From: Chloroflexi bacterium AL-N1
GTDB taxonomy: Bacteria > Chloroflexota > Chloroflexia > Chloroflexales > Roseiflexaceae
Direction: 5' to 3'
DNA: 64,000 nucleotides
Assembly: GCA_013122435.1 (NCBI GenBank)
Contig: WYDT01000015.1
Coordinates: 62,001-126,000 of the forward strand
Shown: piece after piece, positions 50,221 to 58,313 of the stretch
Layout of the letters: every line of letters begins with the position of its first letter
How positions within the stretch are numbered: the stretch's first letter is position 1
Position numbers and translations under genes: made by a program
Notes under the pieces: generated by a model
What the model was told of the DNA's origin: nothing
Database searches by the model: none
Seen by the model: the letters and a program-made list of their open reading frames with translations, nothing else

Positions 50221-50487
50221 TCAAAGAGGTTCAATGCGGTACGCCACAAAGGGATCAGACGAGTTCCCACAGTGGCTTTGAGGCGGTCGGGCAATGTCCA
50301 TGTGCACCCAGCCAGAGGGTATGCGGATCATATATATCCTCTGACCTTCCAATGCAAGCATACTGTTTGTTGGGGTCGACGAAATATGAGTGGCAGGTGC
50401 CGCACTGGCAGCAAGCAGGAACATACTCACGATGATCAGGACAAGGGCGAAGAAACCTTTCACCAATGTGATTGATGATGGGTACAA
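50221..50487 (-). CDS. possible small secreted or membrane-anchored protein
   Basis: 88 residues from a TTG start; AGGAAG lies upstream. The N-terminus looks like a signal peptide: 'LVKGFFALVLIIVSMFLLAA' then SAAPA. The rest ('MLALEGQRIYMIRIPSGWVH') is polar. No family recognised. It is isolated on this strand and has an unusual start codon, so it may not be real. Confidence 0.3.
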   Translation of the reverse strand: MYPSSITLVKGFFALVLIIVSMFLLAASAAPATHISSTPTNSMLALEGQRIYMIRIPSGWVHMDIARPPQSHCGNSSDPFVAYRIEPL

Positions 50488-50625
50488 TCATGAGTGTCTT
50501 CCTAATAGTCACGAGTGTACCCCATTGGGATGCACGCATGTTTTGTGGTTATATCATTGTTGTGATTTTCTCAGTTGACCGCTATGGCGCTCTATATTTT
50601 TATTGAACTACAGTAAACAAAATAC

Positions 50626-50655
50626 TTGACAAATTTAGTTCATTTGGTGTATATT
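50626..50655 (+). promoter_or_regulatory. sigma-70-like promoter
   Basis: TTGACA (50626-50631) and TATATT (50650-50655) with an 18-base spacer. It points to the 25-codon frame 130 bases downstream, or to a non-coding transcript before the sugar importer genes. Confidence 0.45.
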
Positions 50656-50782
50656 TGACTATATATCAATGTTTTACGTTTATAGACTACCATACAATTC
50701 TATCTCCTCATGCACTTTTATCCTCTTAAAATGTGCAATGATTGATCATATATTACATTTGCTCAAAGAAGGAGCAGTCGCT

Positions 50783-50860
50783 ATGAGCGAAACAAAGCAA
50801 CAACGATTGTGCGAATTTTATTCCTCACTATTTTCCGATAGAACATGTCATTTTGTATAG
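50783..50860 (+). CDS. 25-residue peptide candidate
   Basis: AAGGAG eight bases before the ATG gives a good ribosome site. The product is MSETKQQRLCEFYSS followed by LFSDRTCHFV, with two Cys and a hydrophobic end. A consensus-like promoter lies upstream. It is too short for recognition; it could be a signal peptide of the secreted-message kind, a leader peptide, or chance. Confidence 0.3.
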   Translation: MSETKQQRLCEFYSSLFSDRTCHFV

Positions 50861-51066
50861 TGTACATTTATTAATTTATCTTCTTTTATGTTTTTCTGTA
50901 CATTGTTCGTGTAAGCATACCCACACCTTTTTCTTTTAGTTTACTGACCTGAAACTAAACACATAATCGCATACACAAGGGGGTGATATTTATCTGTACA
51001 AGATTGCCAGTGTTATTTATCACGGTAGATATTAGTGCACTGATTTATTTGTCTGTGCCGTGCACA

Positions 51067-51093
51067 GATATCAAGATATCTCAGATACCTATC
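51067..51093. promoter_or_regulatory. GATATC repeats before the sugar importer operon
   Basis: GATATC occurs at 51067-51072 and 51075-51080, then GATACCTATC (an inverted repeat) at 51084-51093. They lie 50-80 bases before the start of the solute-binding gene, the right place for a LacI- or ROK-type operator. No such regulator gene is in the window. Confidence 0.25.
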
Positions 51094-51143
51094 AGATAAG
51101 TGTCTCATAGGAGATGCTCTGATCAATCTAGGAGGGAGTTGCA

Positions 51144-52463
51144 ATGAAATGCATATTATCATGTCGTGTATTGGTCATAGTGGTGCTATTATCATTGTTG
51201 AGCGCTTGCAGTAACTCCTCTGCATCCACACCAGCAGATGGTACAACATCAGACAGCGGTTCTCCGCAACAAGAGCCCGTCGAAATCCAATGGTTGGTCT
51301 GGTCCGATGATGTCTCACAAGAGGGCAACCTTATAGAAGAGATTGAACTGTTTAATACCTCGCAGTCAGATGTCATTGTAGAGTTGGTTGCCGCTCCTTA
51401 TGGTGAATTTAACGCCAAGCTCCAAGCCATGATTGCATCCAACACTGCCCCCGATGTTATCTCGATTCAAAACGAGTCAGATGCAGTTGCGAAAGGATGG
51501 CTCCTTTCACTTGATGAGCTTATGGCACGTGATAATCTTGATGTTGAACGTTTTGTCCCTGGTGCCCATACCCCAGCATACGATGGAAAATATTATGGAT
51601 TTCGCCACGACATGGCCTATTGGGTACTCTTTTATAACAAAGATGCTTTTGATCAGGCAGGTGTGCCATATCCCCCTGAAGAAGGGTGGTCTATGGACGA
51701 ATTTATGGAAATTGCGTGCCAGTTCTCGAACCCTGCAGAACAAACATGGGGTGTCTACAACTGGCACTGGCTCAACCCCTATATCATCCAATCAATGGGG
51801 CTTCCCTACCTGGAAACAGGATCCGAAGGACCACAGTATATGCTTGATAACCCTGAAGTTATTGAAGTGTATCAAATGATAGGAGATTTCATTAACGAAC
51901 GCAACTGCCAGCCAAATGCCGATCAGAGCCAGTCTCTGGTTGGTGATCCATTCACCGCTGGTCAAACAGTGATGGCTTTTAATGGAAACTGGGCGTTCGG
52001 AAAAGTGCAGGAAGATGCCCAATTTGCCTGGGACGTTGCTCCTGTACCAGGCGGAAAAAATGGTGTCTTCGGGATGAAAATAGGGATTGCCCAGAACTCT
52101 GATGCTCCTGATGCAGCATGGACCTTCTTAAAATGGCTCACCTACGAGCCCGAGGCCACTCGATATCGCGCTGAACGAGGTATGGGGCAACCAGCGATCA
52201 ATGATGATGAGGCATGGGAGATTTATCTCAATGGTCCCACAACACCAGCAGGGCTGCAAAGTGTTATCGATATTATGTCAGACGCAGCGAATACGATTCC
52301 CGAACCGGATGCGCCGGGGAAAACCCAGGCTGATGGGGTGCTGAGTCCCGCCATTGATGAGGTTTGGAATGGCACTGGAACGGCGCAAGAAGTGATGCCC
52401 TCTGCAGTGGAGAAAGCTAACGAAATACTCTCTGAAGAGTGGGCCAAAATTAACGAACAATAA
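51144..52463 (+). CDS. ABC sugar transporter solute-binding lipoprotein
   Basis: 439 residues; AGGAGGG lies seven bases before the ATG. Signal peptide with lipobox 'VVLLSLLSACSNSSAST'. Family 1 extracellular solute-binding fold: 'VEIQWLVWSDDVSQEGNLIE', 'SQSDVIVELVAAPYGEFNAK', 'MIASNTAPDVISIQNESDAV', 'YDGKYYGFRHDMAYWVLFYN', 'AGQTVMAFNGNWAFGKVQED', 'AWTFLKWLTYEPEATRYRAE'. It binds an oligosaccharide outside the membrane and delivers it to the two permeases encoded next. The glycosidase at the end of the operon suggests a plant-type glycan. Confidence 0.93.
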   Translation: MKCILSCRVLVIVVLLSLLSACSNSSASTPADGTTSDSGSPQQEPVEIQWLVWSDDVSQEGNLIEEIELFNTSQSDVIVELVAAPYGEFNAKLQAMIASNTAPDVISIQNESDAVAKGWLLSLDELMARDNLDVERFVPGAHTPAYDGKYYGFRHDMAYWVLFYNKDAFDQAGVPYPPEEGWSMDEFMEIACQFSNPAEQTWGVYNWHWLNPYIIQSMGLPYLETGSEGPQYMLDNPEVIEVYQMIGDFINERNCQPNADQSQSLVGDPFTAGQTVMAFNGNWAFGKVQEDAQFAWDVAPVPGGKNGVFGMKIGIAQNSDAPDAAWTFLKWLTYEPEATRYRAERGMGQPAINDDEAWEIYLNGPTTPAGLQSVIDIMSDAANTIPEPDAPGKTQADGVLSPAIDEVWNGTGTAQEVMPSAVEKANEILSEEWAKINEQ

Positions 52464-52568
52464 TCATCACACACGAGGTCAGAGATAACAAGGCTCTGGC
52501 CTCACTTTTCTGCATGAGCGTTTTATTCGTTGTCGGCCAGTTTACTCATCAATGTAGAGGGGTATACT

Positions 52569-53543
52569 ATGAGTTTCTTTCGTCGCTTTACACCACAACC
52601 CGCCAATGGAAGCCCATCAGCAGGACGACCACGCATGTCCTCTTTGGAGAAGAAGGAAGCAATCGCAGCCTATCTCTTTGTGGCACCCTTCATTATAGGG
52701 TTTTTACTTTTCACCCTGTTTCCCATGGTCGCTTCCTTCTTTATCAGTTTTACAGAATGGGATATCGCCCGCGATCCTGAATGGATTGGCCTCGAGAACT
52801 ATGCGGCGATGTTGGAGGACGAGGTATTAGGTATCGCCATCTACAACACCATCTTTTTCGTCATCATCAGTGTGCCGCTGGGTCTCTTAACCAGTTTTAG
52901 TCTTGCCGTACTTCTCGATCAGCGGGTGCATCTGGTGGGTATGTGGCGGACACTATTTTATCTCCCATCGGTGATGCCTGCCGTAGCAACGACAATTCTC
53001 TGGATCTGGATTTTTAACAAAGATTTTGGGCTGCTTAATGCGATGTTGCAGTGGTTTGGGCTTCCTAAAGTGAGTTGGTTGGTCGATCCACGTTTTACAC
53101 GCTATACCCTGATTATTATGAGCCTATGGCAGGCCGGCGGGGGGACCGTTATTTTGCTGGCTGCATTGAAAAACGTGCCAACCGAACTCTATGAAGCCGC
53201 GACGATTGATGGTGCAAGCGGCTGGCAGCGCTTCTTTTTTATCACTATCCCTATGGTTTCACCGGCATTATTCTTCCAATTGATTATTGGTGTTATCGGT
53301 GCAATTCAGATCTTTGCCCAGTCATATGTGCTATCTGGCCGCAGTACAACCTCACCAGGTGGCCCACGCAACTCGCTTATGTTCTATGTGCTGTACCTCT
53401 ATTTGAATGCGTTTCGCTATTTCAATATTGGGTATGCTTCAGCCCTTGCCTGGTTGTTGTTTATGGTCATTGTCATCATCACGGTTGTGCAATTCAAAAC
53501 GGTAGGCCGATTAGTCTATTATGAAGTCGATCAACGGAGGTAA
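52569..53543 (+). CDS. sugar ABC transporter permease (MalF-like)
   Basis: 324 residues from MSFFRRFTPQPANG with AGAGGGG upstream. Six membrane helices ('AYLFVAPFIIGFLLFTLFPM' first). The EAA loop that meets the ATPase is 'VPTELYEAATIDGASGWQRF', and 'RTLFYLPSVMPAVATTILWI' is typical of the MalF/UgpA group. It pairs with the next permease. No ATP-binding subunit is encoded here; a shared MsmK/MalK-like ATPase elsewhere is expected. Confidence 0.93.
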   Translation: MSFFRRFTPQPANGSPSAGRPRMSSLEKKEAIAAYLFVAPFIIGFLLFTLFPMVASFFISFTEWDIARDPEWIGLENYAAMLEDEVLGIAIYNTIFFVIISVPLGLLTSFSLAVLLDQRVHLVGMWRTLFYLPSVMPAVATTILWIWIFNKDFGLLNAMLQWFGLPKVSWLVDPRFTRYTLIIMSLWQAGGGTVILLAALKNVPTELYEAATIDGASGWQRFFFITIPMVSPALFFQLIIGVIGAIQIFAQSYVLSGRSTTSPGGPRNSLMFYVLYLYLNAFRYFNIGYASALAWLLFMVIVIITVVQFKTVGRLVYYEVDQRR

Positions 53544-53548
53544 GGACT

Positions 53549-54427
53549 GTGCAAGCGACATCTGTGAAAACGACACCACAAACATCATCATCATCATATC
53601 GCGTCAAACACCTCATATCTCGTGTAACCCTCTACGCAATGTTGATCGGCTTCAGCATATTGTTCCTGGTCCCTTTCCTCTGGTTGCTTTCGACATCGTT
53701 CAAGCAAGAATCTCAGGCATTTGCCTGGCCCCCAACATGGATTCCCAATCCCTTCTGGCCACAGAACTATGTCCAAATGTTTGAACTGGTCCCGATGACC
53801 ACCTATCTCATCAACACCGTCAAAATTGTGGCGCTCAACGCGACCGGAGCCGTACTGACCGCTTCGTTAGTTGGCTATGGTTTTGCGCGTCTACGAGCCC
53901 CAGGGCTCAATGTACTCTTTGCAATTTGTCTGGCAACGCTGATGTTGCCACACTACATCACAGTTATTCCGTTATTTATGCTCTACAGCCGCTTTGGCTG
54001 GGTAGACACACACATCCCACTCTGGATTACCGCATGGTTTGGTGGTGGCGCCTGGAATATCTTTCTTTTTCGGCAATTTTTCTCGGCTATCCCCCGTGAG
54101 TTGGAAGAAGCAGCCATGATGGATGGCGCCAGCCGCTTTGGCTGCTTCTGGCGGATCGTTCTCCCCAATGCGAAGGCTCCCATGGCGGTAGTGGCCGTTT
54201 TTGCGATTCAGTGGAACTGGACCGATATTTTTCATCCCGTCATCTTTTTGAACTCGCGTGAAAACTTCACCCTTGCGCTAGGGTTGACGAATCTGCTTGG
54301 TTCACGTGTGACCTATGTCGGGCCGCTGATGGCGGCGTCTGTATTGATGACCTTGCCGATGGTACTGATGTACTTCTTTGCCCAGCGGTATATTACCGAA
54401 GGCATTGTCACATCTGGTATCAAATAG
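53549..54427 (+). CDS. sugar ABC transporter permease (MalG-like)
   Basis: 292 residues from a GTG start with GGAGGTAAGG upstream, five bases after the previous stop. Six helices. Motifs: 'LIGFSILFLVPFLWLLSTSF', 'VGYGFARLRAPGLNVLFAI', 'LMLPHYITVIPLFMLYSRFG', and the EAA loop 'IPRELEEAAMMDGASRFGCF'. It forms the channel together with the MalF-like partner. Confidence 0.93.
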   Translation: MQATSVKTTPQTSSSSYRVKHLISRVTLYAMLIGFSILFLVPFLWLLSTSFKQESQAFAWPPTWIPNPFWPQNYVQMFELVPMTTYLINTVKIVALNATGAVLTASLVGYGFARLRAPGLNVLFAICLATLMLPHYITVIPLFMLYSRFGWVDTHIPLWITAWFGGGAWNIFLFRQFFSAIPRELEEAAMMDGASRFGCFWRIVLPNAKAPMAVVAVFAIQWNWTDIFHPVIFLNSRENFTLALGLTNLLGSRVTYVGPLMAASVLMTLPMVLMYFFAQRYITEGIVTSGIK

Positions 54428-54460
54428 TGTAGATATGATTGAATTGGAGATCTACCACCT

Positions 54461-55804
54461 GTGAGTTCTGTGCTGCCACGTATCCACGTGAATACAAATC
54501 ACCGTTTTCTGATGACCGAAGCGGGAGAGCCTTTCTTCTGGCTGGGCGACACCGCCTGGGAGTTGTTTCACCGCACCAGTCATCAGGAAGCACTCCGCTA
54601 TCTCGACAATCGCCAGCGGAATGGGTTTACCGTCATTCAAGCCGTGGCATTGGCCGAGTGCGATGGTCTGAACACACCCAATTACTATGGGCATCGGCCA
54701 CTTGAGGAAAATGATCCTACTCGTCCTGTTGACGCGTATTTCCAATATATCGATGATCTCGTCCAGCTAGCCGCTCAGCGACAGCTCTACATTGGTTTGC
54801 TGCCCACCTTCGGTGATAAGGTAACCCGTATGTGGGGGATTGGGCCACAGGTCTTTACGCCTGAGAATGCCTGTGCTTTCGGTGAATATCTGGGGCGGCG
54901 CTACCGTGATGCCACCAACATCATCTGGGTGAACGGCGGCGACCGACCACCGATCCACGATGGTGTCGAATACTCTCCAGTCTGGCGTGGTATGGCTGAA
55001 GGCGTCAGGGCTGGTGTTGCCGGACACACCTTAATGACCTACCACCCCTGTGGCCAATCGGGTTCATCGGAGGCTTTTCATCACGATAACTGGCTTGACT
55101 TCAACATGTGGCAATCGGGACACATTGCACCTGATTTACCTATCTGGGATTGGATTACCGCAGATTACGAACGCCGACCAACCAAACCCGTGCTGGATGG
55201 CGAGCCCAATTACGAAGATCATCCAATTAATCCTTTTACACGCGAATGGCTCCCGGAATACGGGTATTTTCGAGATTATGATTTGCGGAAACAAGCCTAT
55301 CGTTCCGTGTTCGCGGGGGCATGTGGCATCACCTACGGTCACCATAGCATCTGGCAGATGTATACCAACGAACGCGAGCCGATCAATTTCCCCGATCGTG
55401 ATTGGTACTCCGCGTTGGAACGACCAGGTGCGGCCCAGATGATCCACCTGCGTCGTCTGATGGAGTCACGCCCATACTTCTCGCGTATCCCTGATCAAAC
55501 CATGTTGCTCTCTGACGTGGGAGAGGGTGCTGCACATATCCGCGCTACACGTGATGCTGAAGGGCGTTATGCATTGATCTATCTGCCGCTGGCCTCACAA
55601 ACAGTCACCATCGATCTTCAAGGACTGGCGGGGCAAACGATAAACGCTTCGTGGTATGACCCACGCACCGGTGTGGCGACCCATATTGATAGTTTCACAG
55701 GACAATCAACGTTGAGTTTTACCTCGCCATCGGAAGGGCCAGATTGGGTGCTGGTGCTCGACAATGCTACAGGCAAGTTTGCTGCACCGGTGGTTATGGG
55801 GTGA
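54461..55804 (+). CDS. DUF4038-type glycoside hydrolase (apiosidase-like)
   Basis: 447 residues from a GTG start with GGAG upstream. The TIM-barrel part matches DUF4038: 'NHRFLMTEAGEPFFWLGDTA', 'WELFHRTSHQEALRYLDNRQ', 'NGFTVIQAVALAECDGLN', 'YIGLLPTFGDKVTRMWG', 'NIIWVNGGDRPPIH', 'KPVLDGEPNYEDHPINPFTR', 'AYRSVFAGACGITYGHHSIW'. The C-terminal 90 residues form the beta-domain that usually follows ('ARYALIYLPLASQTVTIDLQ'-like). Characterised relatives release apiose or other side-chain sugars from plant glycans. No signal peptide, so it acts inside the cell on sugar taken up by the importer encoded before it. Confidence 0.85.
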   Translation: MSSVLPRIHVNTNHRFLMTEAGEPFFWLGDTAWELFHRTSHQEALRYLDNRQRNGFTVIQAVALAECDGLNTPNYYGHRPLEENDPTRPVDAYFQYIDDLVQLAAQRQLYIGLLPTFGDKVTRMWGIGPQVFTPENACAFGEYLGRRYRDATNIIWVNGGDRPPIHDGVEYSPVWRGMAEGVRAGVAGHTLMTYHPCGQSGSSEAFHHDNWLDFNMWQSGHIAPDLPIWDWITADYERRPTKPVLDGEPNYEDHPINPFTREWLPEYGYFRDYDLRKQAYRSVFAGACGITYGHHSIWQMYTNEREPINFPDRDWYSALERPGAAQMIHLRRLMESRPYFSRIPDQTMLLSDVGEGAAHIRATRDAEGRYALIYLPLASQTVTIDLQGLAGQTINASWYDPRTGVATHIDSFTGQSTLSFTSPSEGPDWVLVLDNATGKFAAPVVMG

Positions 55805-55820
55805 AAAGGCACCAATGTAC

Positions 55821-55847
55821 GTAGCGGCAGTTTGAAGCAGCCGCTAT
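55821..55847. repeat. GTAGCGGC hairpin repeat, copy A
   Basis: GTAGCGGC (55821-55828) and GCCGCTAT flank TTTGAAGC. This copy is in the opposite orientation to copies B and C and slightly diverged. It follows the DUF4038 stop codon. Confidence 0.6.
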
Positions 55848-55932
55848 ACAGACTCCCTATCACAATCCGGTTTGCTGCGCCGGAGATTGAGATGTGAGTC
55901 AGAGAAACAGGAAGGTAGTGTGGTGTAGTAAA

Positions 55933-56205
55933 TCAATTGACCAATGGATCTATGAGATCATCAGGAATACGGTTCTTTTCAATGTATTGATTAATCTCTG
56001 CTTGATTATCACTATAGTAACTCAACGCATCGAATACTTGTGCCAATGTTAAGTGCGGAAGTGAATGAGGGATAGCTTCTGGTGACATTCCTTGACGCCA
56101 CAACTCAACAATAGCTCGTATTGGAGTGCGGGTATTGATGATAATTGGTTCTCCGCTCAAAATAGCAGGATTGCGGACGATATATCGATTGGTTGTTATA
56201 ATCAT
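55933..56205 (-). CDS. DUF433 family protein (antitoxin-like)
   Basis: 90 residues from MIITTNRYIVRNPA with GAGGG seven bases upstream; the longer frame has no ribosome site. DUF433 signature: 'IVRNPAILSGEPIIINTRTP', 'IRAIVELWRQGMSPEAIPHS', 'LPHLTLAQVFDALSYYSDNQ'. These proteins usually precede a DUF5615 PIN-like toxin gene. Here no toxin frame follows; the next gene downstream is on the other strand and is the glycosidase. It is therefore an orphan antitoxin or a stand-alone regulator. Confidence 0.85.
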   Translation of the reverse strand: MIITTNRYIVRNPAILSGEPIIINTRTPIRAIVELWRQGMSPEAIPHSLPHLTLAQVFDALSYYSDNQAEINQYIEKNRIPDDLIDPLVN

Positions 56206-56292
56206 CGCAGTTACCCTCATCAAAATGTGGTTTGTCACATCTGTTTATTTTATTGTAGCATATCAAAGACTTTCGCCCCCCAATGAAGGCAC

Positions 56293-56319
56293 GTAGCGGC
56301 TGCTTCAAGCTGCCGCTAC
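56293..56319. repeat. GTAGCGGC hairpin repeat, copy B
   Basis: GTAGCGGC (56293-56300) and GCCGCTAC (56312-56319) pair around TGCTTCAAGCT, which itself contains GCTT/AAGC. It lies in the left unit of the tandem duplication. Confidence 0.75.
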
Positions 56320-56373
56320 ACAGATGGAAATGTCACGTAAAGTCTGGAGACTCACGTCCCCCAATGAAGGCAC

Positions 56374-56400
56374 GTAGCGGCTGCTTCAAGCTGCCGCTAC
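56374..56400. repeat. GTAGCGGC hairpin repeat, copy C
   Basis: Identical to copy B, 81 bases to the right, 14 bases after the GNAT stop codon (minus strand), where it may serve as a transcript end. Confidence 0.75.
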
Positions 56401-56413
56401 ACAGATGGAAATG

Positions 56414-57223
56414 TCACGTAAAGTCTGGAGACTCAAGAACTGTTACGTATGACACATCCTGATAGCCAAACCGTTGGTACAACGGTCGACCCTCCGGTGT
56501 GGAGATGAGTATACTTGTTGCACTGCCCTGCTGTGCCGCATCATAATGCATAGCTGTAAGGAGCGCCGATGCGAGACCGCGCCGACGGTACGCAGGAGCA
56601 GTGTGAATGCGGTCGAGTCCGGCAAGACCGTTCGCCACCATACTGACCAGACCATACGCAGCAAGCTGTTCATCAAGCTTGATATAGTAGTAGCCAATCG
56701 TTGGGTCATTTACACGGGTTGGTTCGGCGACAGTAGTGCCTGCCTGGGTGTTGAGCCACTCAGCCTCTTGAGTAGAGTGAATTCGCTGGACCGGCCCCGC
56801 AGGTTGTTCTGACGCTTCGGTTGGCGTTAGCGATGGTAACTGCATCAGGTATTCATCGGCACGAGACGTGTATCCAAAAGAGGCATACGTGTTTTTCAAA
56901 ACTATAGGGTTCGACGAGAAAACGGTGAGCCAATGTGGTGTGGTGCCGATCGTACGCTGCACGAGTGCAACAACTTCATCTGGACGTTCAAAATGGGAAA
57001 GGAAGAACTCATCAAATCGCGTCTGTTTGCCTGTTGCAGGCGGTTTCGCAAAATGAACATGGCGTATTGCCCCGATCTGATGTATTGATGGCTGGGCATG
57101 GCTGCGTGCATTACACCACATTGCAAGAAAATCATCAATTATTCTGGTGAGAGACGGTGTTTGCATTGATTCTGGTCCTATCATGTCGCTACTCCACACG
57201 ATAAACTGCAATCGGTCAGCCAT
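56414..57223 (-). CDS. GNAT family N-acetyltransferase
   Basis: 269 residues. The N-terminal half ('SMQTPSLTRIIDDFLAMWCN') is a second, degenerate GNAT-like lobe. The active C-terminal lobe has 'GYYYIKLDEQLAAYGLVSMV', the CoA loop 'APAYRRRGLASALLTAMHYD', and 'ILISTPEGRPLYQRFGYQDV'. The substrate is unknown. The last codons lie inside a 78-base unit that is duplicated beyond the stop, so the gene end has been copied. Confidence 0.85.
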   Translation of the reverse strand: MADRLQFIVWSSDMIGPESMQTPSLTRIIDDFLAMWCNARSHAQPSIHQIGAIRHVHFAKPPATGKQTRFDEFFLSHFERPDEVVALVQRTIGTTPHWLTVFSSNPIVLKNTYASFGYTSRADEYLMQLPSLTPTEASEQPAGPVQRIHSTQEAEWLNTQAGTTVAEPTRVNDPTIGYYYIKLDEQLAAYGLVSMVANGLAGLDRIHTAPAYRRRGLASALLTAMHYDAAQQGSATSILISTPEGRPLYQRFGYQDVSYVTVLESPDFT

Positions 57224-57254
57224 TATAGTGCATATATTCTATGTTTACACACAA

Positions 57255-57281
57255 GTAACGACAGCTTGAAGCAGCCGCTAC
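57255..57281. repeat. GTAGCGGC hairpin repeat, copy D
   Basis: GTAACGACAGCTTGAAGC followed by AGCCGCTAC; it is reversed relative to copies B and C and diverged in one arm. Confidence 0.6.
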
Positions 57282-57373
57282 AGAGATAATTCCTATTCTC
57301 CAAAAATCCCAAATGAGCATATATTTACCTTCTGGCTGCGGTTGGTTGCAATCAATAAAAGTATGACAGAAAG

Positions 57374-57410
57374 TGTGCAACATTCTCGCAACATCCTTGC
57401 AACATGCACA
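57374..57410. promoter_or_regulatory. three GCAACAT repeats at 11-base spacing
   Basis: GCAACAT starts at 57377, 57388 and 57399, exactly one helical turn apart. The array is framed by TGTGCA (57374-57379) and its inverse TGCACA (57405-57410). It lies 145-180 bases before the SCP2-domain gene, so it may bind a regulator of fatty acid degradation cooperatively. Confidence 0.55.
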
Positions 57411-57554
57411 TGATACACTGCGTTATATGTCACAAAGAATCAAAAATCGCAATGGAGCATGTGCATATCCTCAACACAGTTCCCAATATATATAACCATT
57501 CATAATCTATTGCGATGTATTCGCTTCATCTATACACAAAGGAGTTAAAATTCT

Positions 57555-58103
57555 ATGTCGAAAGACATGAGTGTAGCCGAATATTTTGAACGTATCGTCC
57601 CCAAACTCATCTCTTCTGGAATGGCAGACGCATCGGCGGATGTAGCCGATCAACCTGAGTTTACCGCAGTGTATGACATTACTGGCACCGATGGTGGTAT
57701 GTATGGCCTTCGTATTGAAGGTGGTTCTGTCAAAGTGACCTCAGGTGATATCCCCGAAAGTGACATGCGAACAGTGATTAGTGTCGAACACTGGCGGCAG
57801 GGCATGACCGAAGATGATGTCGATCCAGCTATCCACTACGCTCTACGAGGCAAAGTCCGTGTCATACAAGGGCTTAAAGGTGCACTCAAAGTCGATCTGA
57901 CGCGTGAGGACGATTCCACTTACGAGAGTACCATCATCTTTGGTAACACCGATACACCCGAAGTAACGATTTTGATGACCGCAGAAGACTACGTTGCCAT
58001 GATGCGGGGCGACCTCAACAGCCAAATGGCTTTTATGACCAATAAATTGAAATTTGAGGGGAGCCTCCCTTTACTCATGCAGCTGCAAGCACTCAATATG
58101 TAA
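57555..58103 (+). CDS. SCP2 sterol-binding domain protein
   Basis: 182 residues with AAAGGAG upstream. SCP2 fold: 'VAEYFERIVPKLISSGMADA', 'FTAVYDITGTDGGMYGLRIE', 'VTSGDIPESDMRTVISVEHW', and the hydrophobic end 'MMRGDLNSQMAFMTNKLKFE' then GSLPLLMQL. SCP2 proteins carry fatty acyl-CoA or sterols. It precedes two acyl-CoA dehydrogenases and a FadN-type enzyme, so it probably shuttles acyl-CoA in beta-oxidation. Confidence 0.88.
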   Translation: MSKDMSVAEYFERIVPKLISSGMADASADVADQPEFTAVYDITGTDGGMYGLRIEGGSVKVTSGDIPESDMRTVISVEHWRQGMTEDDVDPAIHYALRGKVRVIQGLKGALKVDLTREDDSTYESTIIFGNTDTPEVTILMTAEDYVAMMRGDLNSQMAFMTNKLKFEGSLPLLMQLQALNM

Positions 58104-58313
58104 ATATGGGTTTGTATTGGCTGAAGGGAAAGACATAGTAATTGTTATGACATTCGATAAGCTTGTCGTTCAACCTTTGTAAAATGGCATAAAACAGCCT
58201 GAGTAGGTTGGGAAGCAAACAGACAACGTAAAACAAATACGCGTAAATAAGAGTTATAAGTTTTGTCGAAGGTTGGGGTGAACGACCTATTATCATCACA
58301 ACAGGAGCGGGTT

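Larger units (their letters stand above)
50154..51143. other. long intergenic region before the sugar importer
   Basis: About 990 bases. It contains a weak minus-strand small protein (50221-50487), a sigma-70-like promoter (50626-50655) with a 25-codon frame after it (50783-50860), and GATATC/GATA repeats close to the solute-binding gene (51067-51093). The section 50860-51060 is AT-rich and holds no recognised feature. Confidence 0.5.
56277..56435. repeat. 78-base tandem duplication with hairpin and copied gene end
   Basis: Two identical 78-base units (56277-56354 and 56358-56435) are separated by CGT. Each holds CCCCCAATGAAGGCAC, the GTAGCGGC hairpin, and TCACGTAAAGTCTGGAGACTC. The last part is the true 3' end of the GNAT gene (stop at 56414 on the minus strand) in the right unit, and its exact copy in the left unit. 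Confidence 0.85.
57224..57554. other. promoter region of the beta-oxidation genes
   Basis: 331 bases between divergent genes. It holds hairpin copy D, then the GCAACAT triple repeat, then an AT-rich stretch with the ribosome site AAAGGAG for the SCP2-domain gene. TTGCAA (57398-57403) might be a -35 but no well-spaced -10 was found. Confidence 0.5.

Noticed and set aside
56277..56435. CRISPR array
   Set aside because: Only two repeat units, separated by three bases, with no spacers and no cas genes.
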